Below, piece by piece: positions 60,047-64,000 of a DNA stretch of 64,000 nucleotides. The position numbers were made by a program, and so were the translations under genes. The DNA lies in NCBI GenBank assembly GCA_038254435.1, contig JBBSGD010000002.1, forward strand, positions 1 through 64,000. Reading direction: 5' to 3'. Source of the stretch: JBBSGD01 sp038254435 (lineage in GTDB: Bacteria; Actinomycetota; CADDZG01; WHSQ01). Each line of letters opens with the position of its first letter. The stretch's first letter is position 1. Under the pieces are notes generated by a model. The model was not told the DNA's origin. It made no database searches and worked only from the letters and a program-made list of their open reading frames with translations.

Positions 60047-60805
60047 ATGCCGGGGCTCTATCGCGACGAGGGCGTGGTCCTCAAGACCATCAAGCTGGGC
60101 GAAGCGGATCGCATCGTCACGCTCTTTACGCGCGCCAACGGCAAGGTGAGGGCAGTCGCCAAGGGAATTCGTAAGACCAAGAGCCGTTTCGGGGCGCGTC
60201 TCGAGCCCTACACGCAGGTGGCGCTGTTGATCTACTCGGGGCGCACGCTCGACACCATCACGCAGGCCGACATAGTGGAGCCGTTCACCGGCCTGCGCGC
60301 CGACTACACGCGGCTGACCGCTGCGGCGGCGCTCGCCGAGACGGTGGAGAAGATCACCCCGGACCGAGAGAGCGCGTACTCGACCTATGCGCTGCTGCTC
60401 GGAGGCCTGAGCGCTCTTGCGGATACAGGACGAGGAACGAACGGCACGGGTGGCACGCACGGGGGGCAGGGCACGGTGGTGCCCGCCTTTCTCGCCAAGA
60501 TCCTGTCGCTGTCGGGCTACCACCCGCAGCTCTCGGCGTGCGCGTCCTGCTCGGGGCGCGGTGAGCTGCGTTTCTTCAGCCCCTGCCTCGGGGGCGCCAT
60601 CTGCGACGTGTGCCGGGCCGAGGACCGCGGCGCCGTCCATCTGGGGGCTGCGCGCGTGAGGCTCATGGCCCACCTTCTGGCTGCGGACTTCGGACAGAGA
60701 GCGGAACCCGACGCGATCCTCGAGATCACGCAGGCCCTGAGGCGCTACGCCGAGTACCACCTCGAGCGTCCGTTGCGAAGCTTGCAGCTCTCGGCGACCT
60801 CGTAG
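60047..60805 (+). CDS. recO: DNA repair protein RecO
   Basis: RecO loads RecA on SSB-coated DNA in the RecFOR pathway. The 252-residue protein has the OB-fold start YRDEGVVLKTIKLGEADRIV then TLFTRANGKVRAVAKGIRK, and a zinc site formed by CASC near residue 165 and CDVC near 186. A glycine/threonine-rich insertion (GRGTNGTGGTHGGQGT) lies near 127. No ribosome binding site is evident. A TACGCT hexamer 9 bases upstream may be a -10 element. Confidence 0.93.
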   Translation: MPGLYRDEGVVLKTIKLGEADRIVTLFTRANGKVRAVAKGIRKTKSRFGARLEPYTQVALLIYSGRTLDTITQADIVEPFTGLRADYTRLTAAAALAETVEKITPDRESAYSTYALLLGGLSALADTGRGTNGTGGTHGGQGTVVPAFLAKILSLSGYHPQLSACASCSGRGELRFFSPCLGGAICDVCRAEDRGAVHLGAARVRLMAHLLAADFGQRAEPDAILEITQALRRYAEYHLERPLRSLQLSATS

Positions 60806-60819
60806 CGGGCGGTCCGAGC

Positions 60820-61485
60820 GTGCCGGCGACCCCACCCGAGAACACCCCCGCCCACGTCGCCATCATCATGGACGGCAACGGACGCTGGGCGGAGCAGCGC
60901 GGGTTGACCCGTTCCCAGGGGCACGAGGCCGGCGAGAGGGCGCTGTACGACGTAGTGCTCGGCTCGATCGAGGCCGGGGTGCGGTACCTGTCGGTGTTTG
61001 CCTTTTCGACCGAGAACTGGGCCCGCCCGGACGCCGAGGTCGAGTTCCTCATGAACTACAACCGGATGCTGTTGCGCCAGCGACGGGACGACCTCGGCGC
61101 GCGCGGCGTGCGCATCAGACGCATCGGGCGGCGCACCTTCGTGCCCACCGACACGCTCGATGAGTTCGATACGAGCGAGCGGCTCACTGCGCACAACAAC
61201 CGCCTGAATCTGCTCGTGTGCTTCAACTATGGAGGCCGGGCCGAGATCGAGGACGCGGCCGCTGCGGGCCCCATAGAGCGCAACCTGTATGCGCCCGACG
61301 CTCCCGACGTCGACCTACTTATACGTACCTCGGGCGAGCGCCGGCTGAGCAACTTCCTTCTGTGGCAGTCTGCCTACGCGGAGCTCTATTTCACCGACAG
61401 GCTGTGGCCGGACTTCTACAGGGCCCAGCTCTTCGAGGCAATCGCCGACTACGCGGCGCGCAAGCGACGTTTCGGCGGCCTCTGA
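60820..61485 (+). CDS. uppS: Isoprenyl transferase (undecaprenyl diphosphate synthase family), short form
   Basis: This cis-prenyltransferase makes the C55 lipid carrier for wall synthesis. The catalytic aspartate lies in AIIMDGNGRWAEQRG near residue 18, FAFSTENWARP near 62, and the diphosphate-binding block RTSGERRLSNFLLW with YAELYFTDRLWPDF near 170-195. At 221 residues it is about 20-25 shorter than usual: the helix between NYGGRAEIEDA and the RTSG block is much reduced. The GTG at 60820 is used, and it is the only start keeping the N-terminus after recO. Confidence 0.88.
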   Translation: MPATPPENTPAHVAIIMDGNGRWAEQRGLTRSQGHEAGERALYDVVLGSIEAGVRYLSVFAFSTENWARPDAEVEFLMNYNRMLLRQRRDDLGARGVRIRRIGRRTFVPTDTLDEFDTSERLTAHNNRLNLLVCFNYGGRAEIEDAAAAGPIERNLYAPDAPDVDLLIRTSGERRLSNFLLWQSAYAELYFTDRLWPDFYRAQLFEAIADYAARKRRFGGL

Positions 61486-61504
61486 CCCGCTGGCCGAGCA
61501 AGGC

Positions 61505-62194
61505 TCACTTCTTGGGCTGCGAGGCTCTGTCGCCGGCTTCGTCGTCGACTTTCTGGCCCGGCTGCAGCGAGCGAGCACCGGGCCCTACCGCCGCGGCGAG
61601 CACGCCGGCATTGGGAAGCTCGAGGTGACCCCGGTCCGTCGTCATGGTGACGTAGAAGAGCCCCATGTCGGTGACGACTCCCTCGTACTCCCCCCCGAGC
61701 GCCCCCGAGCGCACTACCACCTTCTCGCCCACCCGGAACGGGCGCACGACGAGCAGCACCACCCCCGCGAAGAAGTTGCTGAGCGTCTGCTGGGCGGCGA
61801 TTCCGATCACCACGCCCGTGACTGCGCCCCCGACCAGCAGCGGCCGCAGGGCGGTGAGCCAGTGAAGCGACCCGAGCGCCCCGAGCAGCACCAGCAGGTA
61901 GCCGACTACCAGCACCCCGATCGCCACCGGCCCGCTCTTGGTCTGCCCGAGGTGCTCCTGGGTCAGCTCCCTTACGCCGCGGGCTACGGCTCTGACGGCG
62001 AGGACGCCGGCGACCACGAAGACGAGCGAGCCGCCCAGCGCGGCGGTGATCTCGGGGGCCGAGGACTTGAGCAGGCTGGCTTGCTCGCCGGGCCCGAAAG
62101 CGGAGGCGACCACGATGCCGGCAAGTGCGAGCGCGGCCAGCAGCAGCCCGCGCCGGTAGTGGGGGCGCGCGAGATGCATGCGGCTGCTCTTCAT
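61505..62194 (-). CDS. Small-conductance mechanosensitive channel family protein (MscS)
   Basis: The 229-residue protein has four hydrophobic segments (about 13-33, 41-66, 84-106, 112-135). The pore helix region GGAVTGVVIGIAAQQTLSNF then FAGVVLLVVRPFRVGEKVVV is typical of the MscS family, and a short beta domain follows (TMTTDRGHLELPNA). The C-terminal domain is shortened. The ATG at 62194 is chosen; one five codons later is also possible. It converges on uppS with 19 bases between them. Confidence 0.85.
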   Translation of the reverse strand: MKSSRMHLARPHYRRGLLLAALALAGIVVASAFGPGEQASLLKSSAPEITAALGGSLVFVVAGVLAVRAVARGVRELTQEHLGQTKSGPVAIGVLVVGYLLVLLGALGSLHWLTALRPLLVGGAVTGVVIGIAAQQTLSNFFAGVVLLVVRPFRVGEKVVVRSGALGGEYEGVVTDMGLFYVTMTTDRGHLELPNAGVLAAAVGPGARSLQPGQKVDDEAGDRASQPKK

Positions 62195-62204
62195 AGGCGG
62201 CAGG

Positions 62205-63539
62205 CTACCCGTGGTCGCGGCCCGAGGCGAGCGTTTCGGGCTCGCCGGGAGCGCCTGCGGCTTCCACGAGCACCGTGACGACGCGCCGCCGGTGCATGGT
62301 GCGGACCCTGAGGCGCCATCCCTCATGCTCGAGCACGTCTCGCCTCTTGGGGATGCGTCCAAGAGAATCCATGAGCCAGCCCCCCACTGTGTCGTAGTCG
62401 CCTTCGGGCAGCGTCATCCCGATGAAGCCGTTCGCCTCGTCGATGCGCAGGCTCCCGGGCACGAGGTAGCGGTCGTGGCCGAGCTCCTCGACGCCCAGCT
62501 CTCCGGCGTCGTACTCGTCGCGGATCTCGCCCACGAGCTCCTCGAGGACGTCCTCGAGCGTCACGATCCCGCCGGTGCCGCCGTGCTCGTCGATGACCAG
62601 CGCGATGTGGTCGCGCCGGTGCTTCATGTCGAGGAGCAGAGGACGCAGCTTGCGCGACTCGGGGACGACGAGCATCTGGCGTATGAGCGAGCTCTTCAGC
62701 GGCTGCTCCCTGTCGTCCTCGCTCACTCTCAGCAGGTCCTTGCTGTGAAAGAAGCCGAGGATGTGGTCGAGGTCGGCCCCGTACACGGGCAGGCGGCTGT
62801 GCCCGGTGTCGACCACCAGCGCCTCGATGGCGGCGGGCGTTGCCGACAGGGGCACCGCAGCAACCTCGGTACGAGGGACCATGACGGAGGCAGCGTCGCG
62901 GTCGCCGAAGGTGATGGCCCCCGACAGCAAGCGCCGTTTGCCCTCGTCGAACACGCCCTCGCGTGCCGACTCTTCGATCACCATGGCGATCTCACTGGTG
63001 TCGGGGGAGTGCTCGAGCTCCTGGCTCATGGCGACCCCGAGCGCCCTGAGGCAGAGACGGGCGAGCGCGTTGAGCAGATGAACGAAGGGCCTAAAGACGT
63101 TGACGAAGATGCGGGTCGGCGGCGCCAGGATCAGGGCGCTGCGCTCGGGCCCCGCGAGGGTCAGGTTCTTGGGTCCCATCTCACCCACCACGAGGTGCCC
63201 AAACACGACGATGACGAGTCCGATCACGAAGGCGGCCGAGTGAAGCACCCCGTCGGGGATGGCCAGCCCCGAGAACGCCCCCTCGAGGAGATGGGCGACG
63301 GCGGGCTCGGCGACGTAGCCGAGGCCGAGAGATGCCATGGTGACGCCGAGCTGGGCGCCGGCCAGCATCAGCGGCAGCTCGCGCATGCCCGCGAGGGCGA
63401 TGCGCGCCCGGCGATTGCCCCCTTGTGCAAGCTGCTCGATCTGTGGCCGGCGGGCCCCGGTGAGGGCGAACTCGGCCCCGACAAAGATTCCGTTGAGGAT
63501 CAGCAAGACGGCGCTGACGCCAAGGAGCAGCGCGGTCAC
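62205..63539 (-). CDS. CNNM/CorC-family membrane protein with CBS domains
   Basis: The 444-residue protein has the full family layout: membrane domain (LLLGVSAVLLILNGIFVGAE, GHLVVGEMGPKNLTLA), a CBS pair (SVMVPRTEVAAVPLSATPAA near 217, HIALVIDEHGGTGGIVTLED near 307) and the CorC_HlyC end (YDTVGGWLMDSLGRIPKRRD). The role may be in metal efflux. The GTG start overlaps the stop of the next gene upstream, a related protein, so they probably arose by tandem duplication. Confidence 0.9.
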   Translation of the reverse strand: MTALLLGVSAVLLILNGIFVGAEFALTGARRPQIEQLAQGGNRRARIALAGMRELPLMLAGAQLGVTMASLGLGYVAEPAVAHLLEGAFSGLAIPDGVLHSAAFVIGLVIVVFGHLVVGEMGPKNLTLAGPERSALILAPPTRIFVNVFRPFVHLLNALARLCLRALGVAMSQELEHSPDTSEIAMVIEESAREGVFDEGKRRLLSGAITFGDRDAASVMVPRTEVAAVPLSATPAAIEALVVDTGHSRLPVYGADLDHILGFFHSKDLLRVSEDDREQPLKSSLIRQMLVVPESRKLRPLLLDMKHRRDHIALVIDEHGGTGGIVTLEDVLEELVGEIRDEYDAGELGVEELGHDRYLVPGSLRIDEANGFIGMTLPEGDYDTVGGWLMDSLGRIPKRRDVLEHEGWRLRVRTMHRRRVVTVLVEAAGAPGEPETLASGRDHG

Positions 63540-64000
63540 GAAGCGTCCTCGGGCTCATGGCCGGACCGCTTGTGACCGGATGGTCCGTGACCGGAGGGTC
63601 CGTGGGATTGTTCCGCCCCGGCGGGCTCGTCCGGGGCATGATCGGAGCGGGTGGGCGCAACCAGGAGCACCCTGGCGATTCTCTTGCGCTCCATGGCGAT
63701 CACCTTGAGCTCCCACGGCCCGTAAGTGAGGTGTTCGCCCTGCTCGGGAATGCGGTCGAAGCGCGACAAGAGGAATCCCGCGAGGGTCTCGTAGTCGCCA
63801 TCGGGCATGTCAAAGCCGGTGGCGTCGCGTAGCTCGTCTGCGTGCAGCATGCCCGAGACCACGTGGACCCCGCTCGGAGGGGCGGTCAGCTGGCCGGGGG
63901 CCCCGAGGTCGTGCTCATCGTGGATGTCCCCGACGATCTCCTCGAGCAGGTCTTCGATAGTGAGGATCCCCGCCGTTCCCGCGTACTCGTCGATGACTAT
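63536..64000 (-). CDS. CNNM/CorC-family protein, 3' part only (cut by window end)
   Basis: The gene runs in from beyond the window. Visible are the second CBS end (IVIDEYAGTAGILTIEDLLE) and the CorC_HlyC domain (DYETLAGFLLSRFDRIPEQG). The tail is rich in S, G, H and P with the repeated unit GPSGH. The stop overlaps the start of the downstream paralogue (GTGA). The N-terminal membrane domain is not in the window. Confidence 0.88.
   Translation of the reverse strand: MVIDEYAGTAGILTIEDLLEEIVGDIHDEHDLGAPGQLTAPPSGVHVVSGMLHADELRDATGFDMPDGDYETLAGFLLSRFDRIPEQGEHLTYGPWELKVIAMERKRIARVLLVAPTRSDHAPDEPAGAEQSHGPSGHGPSGHKRSGHEPEDAS

Overview
The window is a high-GC bacterial chromosome segment that reads as a deep-branching actinobacterium (Actinomycetota), possibly a metagenome-assembled genome outside the classical Streptomyces/Mycobacterium groups. 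The evidence is the many GTG starts, an HRDC-tailed UvrD-type helicase, the rod-shape cluster followed by rng-rplU-rpmA-obg-nadD-rsfS, and the order comEA-comEC-holA-rpsT-lepA-hemW-hrcA-dnaJ-rsmE-mtaB-HIT-phoH-ybeY-CNNM-era-recO-uppS. The exact class cannot be fixed from the sequence alone.

Region 1 (1-16.1 kb, all plus strand) is housekeeping. It holds folC, ndk, the cell-elongation genes mreB, mreC, mreD, mrdA (PBP2) and rodA with a UvrD-like helicase inserted between mreB and mreC, then RNase E/G, a DppA-type D-aminopeptidase, ribosomal proteins L21 and L27, ObgE, NadD, RsfS, an arginine-rich protein and tRNA-Ala(GGC). Many genes overlap or abut, so they are probably co-transcribed.

Region 2 (16.1-33.5 kb) is accessory and partly decayed. 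It starts right after the tRNA with fragments of a serine recombinase and of another mobile-element gene. Next comes an arsR-aquaglyceroporin-arsC operon, then a frameshifted D-amino-acid oxidase, a glycosyltransferase, a wrecked PAS-GGDEF gene, an ankyrin protein, an acyl-CoA synthetase fossil whose two pieces lie on opposite strands, and small enzymes (DUF3224, GNAT, secreted LVIVD propeller, flavin split-barrel, dienelactone hydrolase). It ends with a translationally coupled minus-strand operon (alcohol dehydrogenase - ThiE - AIR-synthase-like protein), a DinB/TIGR03086 protein, a four-unit repeat array with paired GTGCAC sites, and a frameshifted VOC gene.

Region 3 (33.6-49.7 kb) returns to core genes: leuS, an Eis-like acetyltransferase (minus), the DNA-uptake genes comEA and comEC, holA, rpsT (minus, with a clear intrinsic terminator), lepA, hemW and a SLOG-fold protein. 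A minus-strand envelope-stress module follows: an ECF sigma factor, a very large membrane anti-sigma factor and an M15 peptidase with an N-terminal membrane anchor.

Region 4 (49.7-64 kb) is a dense plus-strand run that begins with a CIRCE heat-shock operator and hrcA-dnaJ. It continues through rsmE, mtaB, HIT, phoH, ybeY, a CNNM/CorC protein, era, an ABC exporter, a cold-shock-like protein, recO and a short uppS. The window closes with minus-strand mscS and two tandem CNNM/CorC genes, the last cut by the window edge.
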